In this document: positions 52,635-63,112 of the stretch, one piece after another
Position numbering within the stretch: the first letter of the stretch is position 1
Layout: the number at the start of each line of letters is the position of its first letter
From: Sphingopyxis sp. H073
Lineage (GTDB): Bacteria > Pseudomonadota > Alphaproteobacteria > Sphingomonadales > Sphingomonadaceae
Reading direction: 5' to 3'
Assembly: GCF_001468395.1 (NCBI RefSeq)
Contig: NZ_LNSG01000003.1
Location: 434,001 to 498,000 of the forward strand
DNA length: 64,000 nt
Translations under genes and position numbers: made by a program
The notes under the pieces: model-generated
Databases searched by the model: none
The model's input: only the letters and a program-made list of their open reading frames with translations
What the model was told of the DNA's origin: nothing

Positions 52635-54598
52635 GCGAAGCGCTCCTGTGCTTTGCGCGCCCGCCGCGCACGCCAGATTTCGAGCAATTGCGCGCGGCCG
52701 AGCAGCGACAGCGTGGCGCCAACCGCGATCAGCGCGCCACCGAGCCATATCCACCAAACCAGCGGCTTCCACCACAGACGCAGCTGATAGCGGTCGGCCG
52801 TCCCGTCCGCGCTCGTCACCGCCTGGCCGAGCACGACATAGAGCTGCCCGCCCGGCCGCGTCAGCAGCGCGGCCTCGTTGGTTTCGGTCGGCGGAGTGCC
52901 CATCAGCCCCGGGAACATGCGCGCCTCGGGATGCAGGGTGAACGACGCACCCGACGGGATTGTTGCGATCAGCGTCCCGCGGATCGCGGTATAATTCGGC
53001 CCGGCGATCGGCGATACGCCCGCGAACTTCACGCTGAAATCGTCGACCTTCACCGTCTCGCCCGGTGCCGCGGCGACCAGCCGTTCCTTGATGAAGGCGC
53101 TCTCGGCCGCCATGCCCGCCAGCGCGACCGCCACCCCGAAATGCGCAATCACCATGCCCCATGTCGGCAGCGGGGTGCGACGCAGGTTGCGCTTCCACAG
53201 CGGCGCGAGGCTCGCCACTGCGACAACACCCGCGACCGTCATGCCGAGCAGCGGCAGCACGCCGACGTCGCCCCCAAATAACACCAGTCCGAACAGCACG
53301 ACCGCGCCCGCGAAGATGGCGACCGGAAGCCGCGTCCACAATTTCCTGCCATCGTCCTTGCGCCAGCTCAGCAGCGGCCCCGCGACCATGACGAGGCAGA
53401 GGATCAGCGCCAGCGGCCCCGCGACCTTGTTGTAATAAGGGGGCCCGACCGAGATCTTTTCCCCCATCGCCTCGGCAACGATCGGATAGAGCGTGCCGAG
53501 CAGGACGAGCGCGAGGATCGTCGTCAGCAGCAGATTGTTGATCACCAGCGAGCCTTCGCGGCTCATCAGCGCGAACTTCTTGCCCTCGGCGACTGCCCCC
53601 GCGCGCAGCGCGAACAGCGTCAGCGCGCCGCCGATATAGAGCGCCATGAGGACGAGCAGGAAGGTCCCGCGCTCGGGATCGACAGCAAAGCTGTGGACGC
53701 TCGTCAGCAGGCCCGACCGCACGATGAAGGTGCCGACCATCGACATCGAGAAGGCGATCACCGCCAGCATCACCGTCCACGCGCGCAGCGCATTGCGCGT
53801 TGCAGTCACCGCGACCGAGTGGAGCAGCGCGGTCCCCGCGAGCCACGGGATCAGCGAGACATTCTCGACCGGGTCCCAGAACCACCAACCGCCCCAGCCG
53901 AGCTCATAATAGGCCCAATAGCTGCCGGCGGTGATGCCGAGCGTCAGGAAGATCCAGCTGCCCAGAACCCACGGCCGCATCGCGCGCGCGAACGCCGGTC
54001 CGATTTCGCGCGTGATCAGCGCGCCGACCGCAAAGCTGAAAGCCACCGAAATCCCGACATAGCCGACGTAGAGCGTCGGCGGGTGGAAGGCGAGACCGGG
54101 GTCCTGCAACAGCGGATTGAGCCCCTGCCCGTCGGGCGGCGCCACCGGCAACCGCTTGAACGGGTTCGACGAGAACAGGAGGAAAGCGAAGAAACCGAGG
54201 CTCAACGCCGCCTGCGCCGCGAGCGTCGCGATCAGCGTGTCGTTGCGCAGCCGCTTCTCGAAAATCGCAACCAGCGCGCCCGAGACGCCGAGGATCGTCA
54301 GCCACAACAGCATCGACCCTTCGTGATTGCCCCACGCCCCCGCGACCTTGAACAGCATCGGCTTCAGGCTGTGGCTGTTGCGCGCGACGAGCTCGACCGA
54401 CATGTCCGATCGCACAAAAAGGGCGATCAGCAAGGCAAAGGCGGCCGCGGTGAGCAGCCCCTGCGCGACGCTCGCCGGCCGCACGAGTGCGGCGAGGTCG
54501 TCCTTGCCCGTCCGGACGAAGGCGATCCCCGCGACCAGCGACAGGCAAGCAAGCGCCGCCGCGATCCAGAGCAGAGCGAGGCCGAGTTCGGCGATCAT
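52631..54598 (-). CDS. ccmF: Heme lyase subunit CcmF
   Basis: 655 aa with about 15 membrane helices. The heme-handling WWD motif reads GWGGWWFWDPVENVSLIPW, and conserved His lie in the flanking loops (AFHPPTLYVGYVG). Forms the heme ligation module with CcmH and CycH. The start at 54598 is well placed after the REPIN-like pair 54621-54700, which lies between it and ccmE. Confidence 0.96.
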   Translation of the reverse strand: MIAELGLALLWIAAALACLSLVAGIAFVRTGKDDLAALVRPASVAQGLLTAAAFALLIALFVRSDMSVELVARNSHSLKPMLFKVAGAWGNHEGSMLLWLTILGVSGALVAIFEKRLRNDTLIATLAAQAALSLGFFAFLLFSSNPFKRLPVAPPDGQGLNPLLQDPGLAFHPPTLYVGYVGISVAFSFAVGALITREIGPAFARAMRPWVLGSWIFLTLGITAGSYWAYYELGWGGWWFWDPVENVSLIPWLAGTALLHSVAVTATRNALRAWTVMLAVIAFSMSMVGTFIVRSGLLTSVHSFAVDPERGTFLLVLMALYIGGALTLFALRAGAVAEGKKFALMSREGSLVINNLLLTTILALVLLGTLYPIVAEAMGEKISVGPPYYNKVAGPLALILCLVMVAGPLLSWRKDDGRKLWTRLPVAIFAGAVVLFGLVLFGGDVGVLPLLGMTVAGVVAVASLAPLWKRNLRRTPLPTWGMVIAHFGVAVALAGMAAESAFIKERLVAAAPGETVKVDDFSVKFAGVSPIAGPNYTAIRGTLIATIPSGASFTLHPEARMFPGLMGTPPTETNEAALLTRPGGQLYVVLGQAVTSADGTADRYQLRLWWKPLVWWIWLGGALIAVGATLSLLGRAQLLEIWRARRARKAQERFA

Positions 54599-54620
54599 CT
54601 ATTTGTCGCCGAATGACAGG

Positions 54621-54700
54621 CCGTCGCCCCCGCGAAGGCGGGGGCCGCTGGCAGCCTTGCGCAATGCTGATAGCGGCCCCCGCCTTCGCGGGGGCGACGG
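54621..54700. repeat. REPIN-like mirror pair, pair 4 (inside the ccm operon)
   Basis: Forward unit 54621-54652 (CCCCCGCGAAGGCGGGGG) and reverse unit 54670-54700 (CCCCCGCCTTCGCGGGGG), only 17 bp apart. It sits between ccmF and ccmE. Confidence 0.85.
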
Positions 54701-54710
54701 AAAAAGCTAA

Positions 54711-55148
54711 TCATACCTTGGGCGCCACCTTCATATTCTTCGGCATGTCGCCCATCTGCGGCGGCATGTAGCGCTCGTCATGCTTGGCGAGGATACGGTC
54801 GGCGACGAAGACCCCGTCGGCGCGCATCCGGCCGTCGGCGACCATCCCCGAATTTTCGGCAAAAAGGTCGGGGACGATGCCCTTGAACTGCACGGGGATC
54901 GAGGCCTTGCCGTCGGTCGCGACGAAATCGATCGTCAGCCCGTCGGCCTGCCGCTTGATGCTCCCCGCGGCGACCATGCCGCCCAGCCGCATCGGCTCGC
55001 CGACGGTCGTCTTGCCGGCGACGACTTCGGCGGGAGTCCGGAAATAGGCGGCTTCGTCGCGTAGCGCACTCGCCGCGAGCACACCCGCACCCGCGACACC
55101 GCACAGCGCGACCGCGGCCAGAATCAATCGCTGATGCTTCGCCTTCAT
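54711..55148 (-). CDS. ccmE: Heme chaperone CcmE
   Basis: 145 aa. Membrane anchor (RLILAAVALCGVAGAGVLA), then an OB-fold domain. The heme-binding His lies in RILAKHDERYMPPQ with the nearby Tyr, as in E. coli CcmE. Carries heme to CcmF in the periplasm. Overlaps ccmD (ATGA) and ends close to the repeat pair before ccmF. Confidence 0.95.
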   Translation of the reverse strand: MKAKHQRLILAAVALCGVAGAGVLAASALRDEAAYFRTPAEVVAGKTTVGEPMRLGGMVAAGSIKRQADGLTIDFVATDGKASIPVQFKGIVPDLFAENSGMVADGRMRADGVFVADRILAKHDERYMPPQMGDMPKNMKVAPKV

Positions 55149-55300
55149 TTGCGGTCCTTGCGAAGCGCGTCGCTGCGCTTCTCGGCTTTCGCCATCGCGC
55201 GCCAGCTCGTCCACAGCACGCCGCCCGTCAGCAGCGCGGTCAGGATATAGGCGGCCGCCACATAGGCCCACTGCCCGCCCCCGCTGATCACCCCCGTCAT
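55145..55300 (-). CDS. ccmD: CcmD, small heme-export membrane protein
   Basis: 51 aa: MTGVISGGGQWAYVAAAYIL, one membrane helix, then TSWRAMAKAEKRSDALRK, a basic cytoplasmic tail. Position, size and shape match CcmD, which helps CcmE-heme release from CcmABC. ATGA overlap with ccmE; starts 3 bp after the ccmC stop region. Confidence 0.9.
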   Translation of the reverse strand: MTGVISGGGQWAYVAAAYILTALLTGGVLWTSWRAMAKAEKRSDALRKDRK

Positions 55301-55303
55301 GCC

Positions 55304-56050
55304 TCAATGTCCCTCGTCGTCGGCGAGCCGCCGCAGCCGCGCCGCAACGCGGTTGTCGGCGATGATCCGCCGCATCCGCATCAGCACGATGGCGCCGAAT
55401 AGCAGCGAAAAGCCGACCAGGGTCAAGCCTAAAGGCCAGAGCAGCGTCCGGTCGATGCTCGATCCACCCAGCGTGATGCTCGGCCCCTGATGCAGGCTGT
55501 TCCACCACACGACGCTGCGGTTGATGATCGGAATGTTGACCGCGCCGACCAGCGCATAGACCGCCGCGCCGCGCGACAGCGAGCCGCCTTGCCGTTGGCC
55601 CCCCGCTCCGTTGGCGTCGCCGTTCGTCAGCGCGATAAATCCCGCATAGAGAAAGAGGAGGACGAGCATCGAGGTCATCCGGCCGTCCCATTCCCACCAG
55701 GTGCCCCACGTCGGCTTGCCCCAGATCGATCCGGTGGCCAGGCACAGCGCGGTGAACAGCATCCCCGGCACCGCGATCGCGCGCGCCGCGATTCCCGACA
55801 ACGGATGGCGCCAGACGAGCTGCACCAGCCCCGCCACCGCAAGGCTCGTCCAGCCGCCCATGCCGAGCCACGCGGAGGGCACATGAACATAGAGAATGCG
55901 CGCGGTCTCGCCCTGCTTCGCCTCGCCCGGCACCATCGTCAGGCCCGCGAACGCTCCGCCCAGCACGAACAGCAGCCCGACGCCGAGCAGCCACGGGGTC
56001 AGCGGCTTGGCGATCGCGAGGAAGCGGGTGGGGTTGGCGTAAGCGTGCAT
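55304..56050 (-). CDS. ccmC: Heme exporter subunit CcmC
   Basis: 248 aa from MHAYANPTRFLA at 56050. Six membrane helices and the tryptophan-rich heme motif WGTWWEWDGRMTSML, with His in YVHVPSAW and SLHQGPSI. Loads heme onto CcmE. The frame continues upstream through tandem repeats, which is not coding. First ccm gene seen here; ccmA and ccmB are not in the window. Confidence 0.94.
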   Translation of the reverse strand: MHAYANPTRFLAIAKPLTPWLLGVGLLFVLGGAFAGLTMVPGEAKQGETARILYVHVPSAWLGMGGWTSLAVAGLVQLVWRHPLSGIAARAIAVPGMLFTALCLATGSIWGKPTWGTWWEWDGRMTSMLVLLFLYAGFIALTNGDANGAGGQRQGGSLSRGAAVYALVGAVNIPIINRSVVWWNSLHQGPSITLGGSSIDRTLLWPLGLTLVGFSLLFGAIVLMRMRRIIADNRVAARLRRLADDEGH

Positions 56051-56483
56051 CGGTCTCGCGTCGTCTTTAGGTGAGGCCGATTTGTCGGTCCAGTGAATTG
56101 CCCCGGCGCGACCCGGCGGGGCTGATTTCGCCCGTAGCGAGCCGGAGGTCAAGCCTCGCCCCATGCTCCCTGCCGTGGCAAGCCGCGACCCAAACGGCTG
56201 CGACCGTTGATCCTCCCTGTGGCGCAGCCATGGGGAGGTGGCAGCCCGGAGGGCTGACGGAGGGGCGGAGCGCGTAGCGCTCGGGCTGACGGAGGGGCGG
56301 AGCGCGTAGCGCTCGGGCTGACGGAGGGGCGGAGCGCGTAGCGCTCGGGCTGACGGAGGGGCGGAGCGCGTAGCGCTCGCTGACGCTCGCGGCCCCTCCA
56401 CCACCGCTTCGCGATGGTCCCCCTCCCCATCGCTTCGCGACAGGGAGGATTTCTCTTCTTCGTGCAACGCTCGCCTCGGAGGA
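56051..56483. other. Intergenic stretch filled with repeats, no gene
   Basis: 433 bp upstream of ccmC. It contains four 32-bp tandem units (56251-56378) inside a larger mirror of gene-poor GGGAGG/CCTCCC text (56209-56460). Open frames here read the repeats. The ccm promoter should lie at the left side; no clear boxes were identified. Confidence 0.6.
56251..56378. repeat. 32-bp tandem repeat, four exact copies
   Basis: Units start at 56251, 56283, 56315 and 56347; each begins GGGCTGACGGAGGGGCGG and ends GTAGCGCTC. The four are identical. The surrounding arms (GGGAGG ... CCTCCC, containing TTCGCGA) mirror each other. Confidence 0.95.
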
Positions 56484-56837
56484 TCACCCCTCTGGCCGCG
56501 TCCAGATCCAGCTCCCCGTTACCGCCGCCGCAATCACCGGTAGCATGACCCACGGCCAGGGCGACAGGATCGCCGCCAGCACGATACTCGCGGCGAACGC
56601 GACAGTCGCCGCAACCTTGCCTTTGCGGCTGATCGCGCCCTTCTCGCGCCAGGCGACGATATGATGTCCGAAATGCGGATGGTTCAGCAGCCACGACTCG
56701 AGCCGCGGCGACGAATTGGCGAAGCAGAAGGCCGCAAGGATGACGAACGGCACCGTCGGCAGTAGCGGCAGAAACGCACCGATCGCACCGAGTCCCAGCG
56801 AAGCCCAGCCTGCGACCAGATAGAAGTGCCGTTTCAT
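56484..56837 (-). CDS. DUF454 (YbaN-type) membrane protein
   Basis: 117 aa. YbaN/DUF454 plan: VAGWASLGLGAIGAFLPLLP, then TVPFVILAAFCFANSSPRLE, then a basic cytoplasmic stretch (WREKGAISRKGK) and a last hydrophobic pair. Inner-membrane, function unknown. Located alone between ccmC and the dehydrogenase gene. Confidence 0.88.
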   Translation of the reverse strand: MKRHFYLVAGWASLGLGAIGAFLPLLPTVPFVILAAFCFANSSPRLESWLLNHPHFGHHIVAWREKGAISRKGKVAATVAFAASIVLAAILSPWPWVMLPVIAAAVTGSWIWTRPEG

Positions 56838-56986
56838 CGTAGGCTGGCTTAGCGGAAATCGCCGACAACAAAACCCCTCCCGCTTGCGGGAGGGGCAGCG
56901 AGACTTGCAAGCTTGCTTGCTAGGGTCAGGACCCTAGTCGCAGCGGGGAGGGCTCGGTGCGCCCACCTTCCGACTGTCGAACAGGA

Positions 56987-58036
56987 TCACCCCCGCCCGA
57001 TCAGTTTCTGCGCCATCCGGTCGGCAACCACCGACGCAGGCGTGCCGCTCGCCTTGCTCTCGGCCCATATCTCGGCGAGCCGGCCGGGGATCAGGTGGAT
57101 GCGGCTCTCGACTTCCTCGCGGCTGCCCTGCCCCAGATATTCCAGCGCGACGTTGATGATGCCGCCCGCGTTGATCACATAGTCGGGGGCATAGACGATG
57201 CCGCGATCGTGAACGCGCTGGCCGTCGGCCGCAGTCGCCAGCTGGTTGTTCGCGCCGCCCGCGATGATCGGCACGCGCAGCTTCTCGATGCTGCGCTCGG
57301 TCAGGATCGCGCCAAGCGCATTGGGGCTCAGCACGTCGGCCTCGACCTCCATGATCGCCGCCGAATCGGCGAGCTCGGCGCCCAGCTCTTCGGCCAGCGC
57401 CTTGGCGCGCGCCAGATTGACGTCGGCGAGGGTCAGCTTCGCGCCCTCGGCCGCCAGCCGCCGCGCGACCCCGCCGCCGACGCTGCCGACGCCCTGTATC
57501 GCGACGCGCACGCCCGCCGCGCTGTCGGTGCCGAGGCCTTCGCGAATCGCCGCCTTGATCCCCAGATAGACGCCGAGCGCGGTGAACGGCCCCGGATCGC
57601 CGCCGGCCTCGCCGCTCGCGACGGGCAGCCCGCTGACATGCTTCGTCTGCTTAGCGATCTCGACCATGTCGGCGTCGGTGATCCCGACATCCTCGGCGGT
57701 CACATAGGCGCCGCCGAGCGAATCGACCGCGCGGCCGAATGCGGCGAGCAGTTCGGGCGTCTTGGCGCCATTTTCGTCGGCCAGGATCACGCCCTTGCCG
57801 CCGCCCATCGGCAGGCCCGCCATCGCATTCTTGTAGCTCATGCCGCGCGACAGGCGCAGCGCATCGGTGATCGCCGCCGCGCGCTGCGGATAATGCCAGT
57901 AGCGCACCCCGCCCGCGCCGGGGCCGAGGTGCGTCGAATGGACCGCGATAACCGCCGTCAGCCCGCTCGCCCGATCGCGGAACATGTGGACATGCTCATG
58001 ATCGTCGAAATCGGCGAAATCCCAGACAGCAGACAT
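56987..58036 (-). CDS. Leu/Phe/Val-type amino acid dehydrogenase
   Basis: 349 aa. Oxidative deamination of a branched-chain or aromatic amino acid with NAD+. The substrate domain has PMGGGKGVILAD (catalytic Lys) and the nucleotide domain QGVGSVGGGVARRLA (GxGxxG). Ends in a typical family helix. Substrate preference cannot be fixed without tests; leucine is the usual match. It may link to leucine metabolism but is far from leuA. Followed at 58135 by tRNA-His, oriented the same way. Confidence 0.9.
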   Translation of the reverse strand: MSAVWDFADFDDHEHVHMFRDRASGLTAVIAVHSTHLGPGAGGVRYWHYPQRAAAITDALRLSRGMSYKNAMAGLPMGGGKGVILADENGAKTPELLAAFGRAVDSLGGAYVTAEDVGITDADMVEIAKQTKHVSGLPVASGEAGGDPGPFTALGVYLGIKAAIREGLGTDSAAGVRVAIQGVGSVGGGVARRLAAEGAKLTLADVNLARAKALAEELGAELADSAAIMEVEADVLSPNALGAILTERSIEKLRVPIIAGGANNQLATAADGQRVHDRGIVYAPDYVINAGGIINVALEYLGQGSREEVESRIHLIPGRLAEIWAESKASGTPASVVADRMAQKLIGRG

Positions 58037-58134
58037 GCGCGACTCCTCGCGTTAGAAAATTACGTTAGGGCGTAATAATCCGTCATGGGGCAAGTGTCAC
58101 CCCAAATCCCGCATATGCGCAATGATGGTGAAAA

Positions 58135-58212
58135 TGGGGCGACCAACGGGGCTCGAACCCGCGACCTCCGGTACCACAAACCGGCGCTCTAACCAACTGA
58201 GCTATGGTCGCC
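58135..58212 (-). tRNA. tRNA-His (anticodon GTG)
   Basis: Full cloverleaf on the minus strand: 7-bp acceptor stem GCGACCA / TGGTCGC, an extra G(-1) facing C73 as is special to tRNA-His, D arm TAGCTCAGTTGGTTAGAGC, anticodon stem CCGGT with loop holding GTG, and T arm GGGTTCGAGCCC. CCA is encoded. Ends at 58135; the G(-1) is 58212. Confidence 0.96.
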
Positions 58213-58313
58213 ACACGCCCGGCGAAACCGCCTGCGACAGCGCGCGGCGATAGGCGCGCACCCCTTGTTCGTCAAGCATTGTTCGCATGGCCCCGCCCCA
58301 CTAAAAGCGCGCC

Positions 58314-58994
58314 ATGGCTGGCAACGATCATGTCGACATGGCGACCTCGGGCGCCGACCGCACCGCGGACCGGCTCTCCGCCGTCCCCGGCATCCGCCGC
58401 GCGCCTTCGCCGAAACTGCAGCAGTTCATGCTGACGCGCTTTCTCGATGCCGACACATGCGCCGCGCTGATGGCCCTGATCGACGGCGACGCGCGCCCCT
58501 CGACGATCGCCGATCCGAACGGCGACGAAGCCTTCCGCACCAGCTCGACCTGCGATCTCGACCACCGCAATCCGATTGTCGTCGCGGTGAACAACCGACT
58601 CCACGATCTCACCGGCATCCCGCTCGAATATGGCGAGCCGCTGCAGGGACAACGTTACGACGTCGGCGAGGAGTTCAAGGCGCACACCGACTATTTCGAT
58701 CCCGGCGGCGCCGACTGGGAAACCTATTGCGCGATACCCGGCCAGCGGAGCTGGACATTGATGATCTACCTCAACGAGCCGCCCGCAGGCGGCGCAACGC
58801 GCTTCCTTGCGACCGGAAAGATGCACCAGCCCGAAACCGGCAAGCTGCTCGCCTGGAACAATGTCCGCCCCGACGGCACCCCCAACCCCGACACACTCCA
58901 CCATGGGATGAAGGTGCGCAAAGGCCGCAAATATATCATCACCAAATGGTTCCGCGAGCGCCCCTGGCCGTGGGCGGAGGGGGAACTGGGCTGA
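58314..58994 (+). CDS. 2OG-Fe(II) oxygenase, prolyl 4-hydroxylase-like
   Basis: 226 aa. P4H-type jelly roll: FKAHTDYF (H-x-D iron ligands), distal His in NPDTLHHGMKV and the 2-oxoglutarate-binding Lys in KYIITKWFRE. Cytoplasmic; substrate unknown (a protein proline or a free amino acid). Single gene between tRNA-His and a convergent SIMPL gene; a REPIN-like pair fills that gap. Confidence 0.9.
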   Translation: MAGNDHVDMATSGADRTADRLSAVPGIRRAPSPKLQQFMLTRFLDADTCAALMALIDGDARPSTIADPNGDEAFRTSSTCDLDHRNPIVVAVNNRLHDLTGIPLEYGEPLQGQRYDVGEEFKAHTDYFDPGGADWETYCAIPGQRSWTLMIYLNEPPAGGATRFLATGKMHQPETGKLLAWNNVRPDGTPNPDTLHHGMKVRKGRKYIITKWFRERPWPWAEGELG

Positions 58995-58996
58995 GT

Positions 58997-59065
58997 GAAC
59001 CCCGGCGAAAGCCGGGGCCCATTGGCAGCGGCCTTTATCTTTGCTCCAGCTTTCGCCGGGGCACC
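58997..59065. repeat. REPIN-like mirror pair, pair 5
   Basis: Forward unit 58997-59026 (CCCCGGCGAAAGCCGGGG) and reverse unit 59042-59065 (AGCTTTCGCCGGGG). Lies between two convergent genes. Confidence 0.8.
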
Positions 59066-59068
59066 AGA

Positions 59069-59815
59069 TTACCGAACCAACCGATACTGAAAGCTGAGCG
59101 TCAGCGTATTGGCGACCTGCCCCGGCTCGACCGGCGTCGCCTTGCCCGCCGCGTCCATCGCCTGCAGGCGCACCATCGGCATCGGCGGCTGCGGCCCGCC
59201 GAAGCTGCCTTCGCTGATCGAGACCAGCTCGGCGCCGCGATAGCCCGCAAGCCGCGCATAGTCCGCCGCCTTGGCCTCGGCCGCCTTGATCGCGCTGCCG
59301 CGCGCGCCAACGAGCTGCGCGTCGGGATCCTTCATCGCGAACCACGGGCCGTCGACATTGGTGCCGCCCGCCGCGACCAGCGCATCGAGCAGCGGCCCGA
59401 TGTCGTCGATCCTGGGCGTCGTCGCGCGCACGCTGTTCGACACCTGATAGCCGATGAAGCGCGGCGGCTGGCCGTTGCCGTTGTTGCTGTAATCATATTG
59501 CGGCGACAGGTTGATGCCGCTCGTCTGGATGTCCTCGGCCTTGATCCCCTTCGCCTTGGCGGCGGCGATCAGCTTGTCCATCGCGGCGGCATTGAGGCGC
59601 ATCGCTTCGACCGCGGTCGGCGCGGTCGTCGTCACCCCGGCGCCAACGGTCGCCTGATCGGGGCGCGAGCGCACTTCCTCGCTCACGCTGAAGGACAGAA
59701 TCGGACCCTGCGTCGTAGCTGTCGTCACCGTCGAACCTCCTTGCTGCGCGATGGCCGGCGTCGCGGCCGCCAGCACCAGGCCCGCAGCCATAGCGGTGAG
59801 CATTTGCTTCGTCAT
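59069..59815 (-). CDS. SIMPL-domain exported protein
   Basis: 248 aa. Signal peptide ends PAIAQQ. SIMPL (DUF541) features: LSFSVSEEVRSRPDQATVGA, then GINLSPQYDYS, GYQVSNSVRATTP and a closing beta strand NTLTLSFQYRLV. Periplasmic or surface protein of unclear role, sometimes linked to oxidative stress. Single gene; divergent from the ABC-F gene. Confidence 0.9.
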   Translation of the reverse strand: MTKQMLTAMAAGLVLAAATPAIAQQGGSTVTTATTQGPILSFSVSEEVRSRPDQATVGAGVTTTAPTAVEAMRLNAAAMDKLIAAAKAKGIKAEDIQTSGINLSPQYDYSNNGNGQPPRFIGYQVSNSVRATTPRIDDIGPLLDALVAAGGTNVDGPWFAMKDPDAQLVGARGSAIKAAEAKAADYARLAGYRGAELVSISEGSFGGPQPPMPMVRLQAMDAAGKATPVEPGQVANTLTLSFQYRLVR

Positions 59816-59949
59816 TTCATTCTCCTGTGAACCGGTGTTCCGGCCTTGTGTGATCCCGCCCCTCCAACGCTGACGGAGCGGGTGCGTTCCGGCCTTTGCT
59901 CTGTCGGCGCTTGCATGATGCTGAACGCGCCAGTAGCGAGCCGTTCATC

Positions 59950-61728
<1,779 letters not shown>

Positions 61729-61729
61729 C

Positions 61730-61754
61730 GTCCGCTTTGGGGTGGAAAGCAGAC
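61730..61754 (-). repeat. Downstream cassette element, copy B
   Basis: On the minus strand GTCTGCTTTCCACCCC followed by AAAGCGGAC; 8 bp past the stop of the gene at 61763. Two changes from copies A and C. Confidence 0.75.
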
Positions 61755-61762
61755 GTTGCCCA

Positions 61763-62185
61763 CTAGCGTAAGTTAGCGAGCATTCCTCCGCACGGCGCCG
61801 CCTTATCTGAAATTCCAGAGCGCTGAGTGATTACCACTGTTTTGTTGCCAATCTGGACTTGGGCCGGCAGCTTCGTCTGGTCTGCTTCCATAAACTCAAC
61901 AACAAGCTCAGTCGGTGACGACCACCTCAGATTAACCCCCCAACTGCACTCGCTTCGCGTGGCCCCATATAGCGCACCGGCAGCAACAGTGTCGTCTGTT
62001 TCTGCGCGCGATGGCCGCAGTTTAATTTCGTATCCAAACGCAGTCGTTGCGCCACCATTCGTCTCGAACAGAATGGCGCGGGTCGTTCCGTCAGGTGAGG
62101 TAACTGACGCGACCTCATCGCTGCTGGGCTGGCCTATACAGCTGCAGAGCAGAAAAACTGTTGGAAGCAGAATGATGGGGCGCAT
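61763..62185 (-). CDS. Lipoprotein of unknown function (putative cassette gene B)
   Basis: 140 aa. Signal with lipobox LCSC predicts a lipid anchor. The mature domain has beta-rich text (EVASVTSPDGTTRAILFE, FGYEIKLRPS, NLRWSSPTELVVEFM) and a Cys pair (SECSWG, APCGGM). Composition is below the neighbours. It has the cassette elements on both sides in its own orientation (upstream 62213-62236, downstream 61730-61754). No family recognised. Head-to-tail with gene C, 286 bp apart. Confidence 0.7.
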   Translation of the reverse strand: MRPIILLPTVFLLCSCIGQPSSDEVASVTSPDGTTRAILFETNGGATTAFGYEIKLRPSRAETDDTVAAGALYGATRSECSWGVNLRWSSPTELVVEFMEADQTKLPAQVQIGNKTVVITQRSGISDKAAPCGGMLANLR

Positions 62186-62212
62186 CAGGTAAACTTGCCA
62201 CGGAGCGTTTAT

Positions 62213-62236
62213 GTCCGCAATCGGTCGATAGCGGTC
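62213..62236 (-). repeat. Upstream cassette element, copy B
   Basis: 24-bp element, minus strand, ending 27 bp before the start at 62185. Shares GACCGATTGCGGAC with copy A; 3 differences from A and 2 from C. A further downstream-type block (GGGGTGGGGAGCGGTC) lies at 62270-62284. Confidence 0.75.
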
Positions 62237-62296
62237 ATGTAAAGGCGTCGGCGTCTGACCGACCGAAATGGGGTGGGGAGCGGTCGTATCAACAAC

Positions 62297-62386
62297 GTCG
62301 CCCCCGCGCAGGCGGGGGCCGCTAGCCGCCTATTCCTGCGCGGCCGCGTAAACCGACAGCGGCCCCCGCCTGCGCGGGGGCGACGG
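62297..62386. repeat. REPIN-like mirror pair, pair 6
   Basis: Forward unit 62297-62325 (CCCCCGCGCAGGCGGGGG) and reverse unit 62358-62386 (CCCCCGCCTGCGCGGGGG). Lies between the two low-GC lipoprotein genes. Confidence 0.85.
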
Positions 62387-62441
62387 CTTATTTCGGTCGT
62401 TTCCTGCCATTCCGTTCAGATTGGCGATGAACGGCGACGCT

Positions 62442-62457
62442 GGGGTGGGAAGCGGAC
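62442..62457 (-). repeat. Downstream cassette element, copy C
   Basis: On the minus strand GTCCGCTTCCCACCCC, identical to copy A at 29304-29319. It lies 14 bp past the stop of gene C at 62472. Confidence 0.8.
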
Positions 62458-62471
62458 GCATTGCTTGCCCA

Positions 62472-63023
62472 TCAGCCCGACGATTTTGATTGATCGCAAG
62501 GCATCGAAATCCCTTTAGGCGACACCAAAACGGCGGCGCCTTCGTTGCGATCTGTTATAGCTCCAAATATTATCTTTGTAATACCTATGTCTTTAGAGTA
62601 AAAAAACTCGTCTTTGCGAGTCTCATTCACGTATCCACAGGAAAAATTGACTATTTGTGATTCTTTATATAATCCACTGTCATTGGATTTACACTTTAAA
62701 TTATTTCCTTCCCAATTTCCAATTGGTGGCCATTTTTTAGGGATCACAACAAAATCAGATATCTCATATCCACTTTCGGTTAATGATCCATCCTTTGAAA
62801 TGGGTTCATCATCGTCAGATCCCCCTGGGCTCGAAATGCCTAGCTCAACGTGACGGCCACGCTCAGAGAAAGAAAATAAAATTGATGATCCATCGCTTGC
62901 TATGTATTTTGCTCTGTAGTTTCCAGTAACGCAGGATGCTTTTTCAAAATCACTCAAATAACAGGATGAAATAATAAGTGATGCAGTGAAGGATGTCGCG
63001 ATTCTCAACCATTTGACGGCCAT
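62472..63023 (-). CDS. Low-GC lipoprotein of unknown function (putative cassette gene C)
   Basis: 183 aa from MAVKWLRIATSF at 63023. Lipobox ISSC after the signal. The mature part is Ser/Lys/Asn-rich with Cys in ASCVTGN, LKCKSND, FSCGYVN and MPCDQS, possibly two disulfides. Composition is very different from the genome: 15 of the 60 bases 62641-62700 are G or C. Codons such as ATA and AAA are common. Bracketed by cassette elements. A longer frame upstream reads GC-rich shadow and was rejected. Function unknown; transfer likely. Confidence 0.72.
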   Translation of the reverse strand: MAVKWLRIATSFTASLIISSCYLSDFEKASCVTGNYRAKYIASDGSSILFSFSERGRHVELGISSPGGSDDDEPISKDGSLTESGYEISDFVVIPKKWPPIGNWEGNNLKCKSNDSGLYKESQIVNFSCGYVNETRKDEFFYSKDIGITKIIFGAITDRNEGAAVLVSPKGISMPCDQSKSSG

Positions 63024-63078
63024 GATTGGTTTCCCTCCACACACTCTCTCCCGTCGCCATATTAACCTTAAGGCGAAC

Positions 63079-63102
63079 GTCCGCAATCGATCGATAGCGG
63101 AC
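63079..63102 (-). repeat. Upstream cassette element, copy C
   Basis: 24-bp element on the minus strand, ending 55 bp before the start at 63023. Its ends GTCCGC and GCGGAC are exact inverted repeats, so each copy can also fold on itself. Two changes from copy B. Confidence 0.75.
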
Positions 63103-63112
63103 CTCGCCCCCT

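Noticed and set aside
52635..53888. N-terminal extension of ccmG (594-codon frame)
   Set aside because: It reads ccmF in another frame; ccmG starts at 52634 with an ATGA overlap.
56251..56378. CRISPR array
   Set aside because: The 32-bp units are directly adjacent with no variable spacers and no cas genes nearby.
56051..56467. N-terminal extension of ccmC
   Set aside because: Reads through the 32-bp tandem repeats; CcmC length is normal from 56050.
58135..58212. tRNA-His as an island attachment site
   Set aside because: No integrase, no partial tRNA copy and ordinary genes on both sides.
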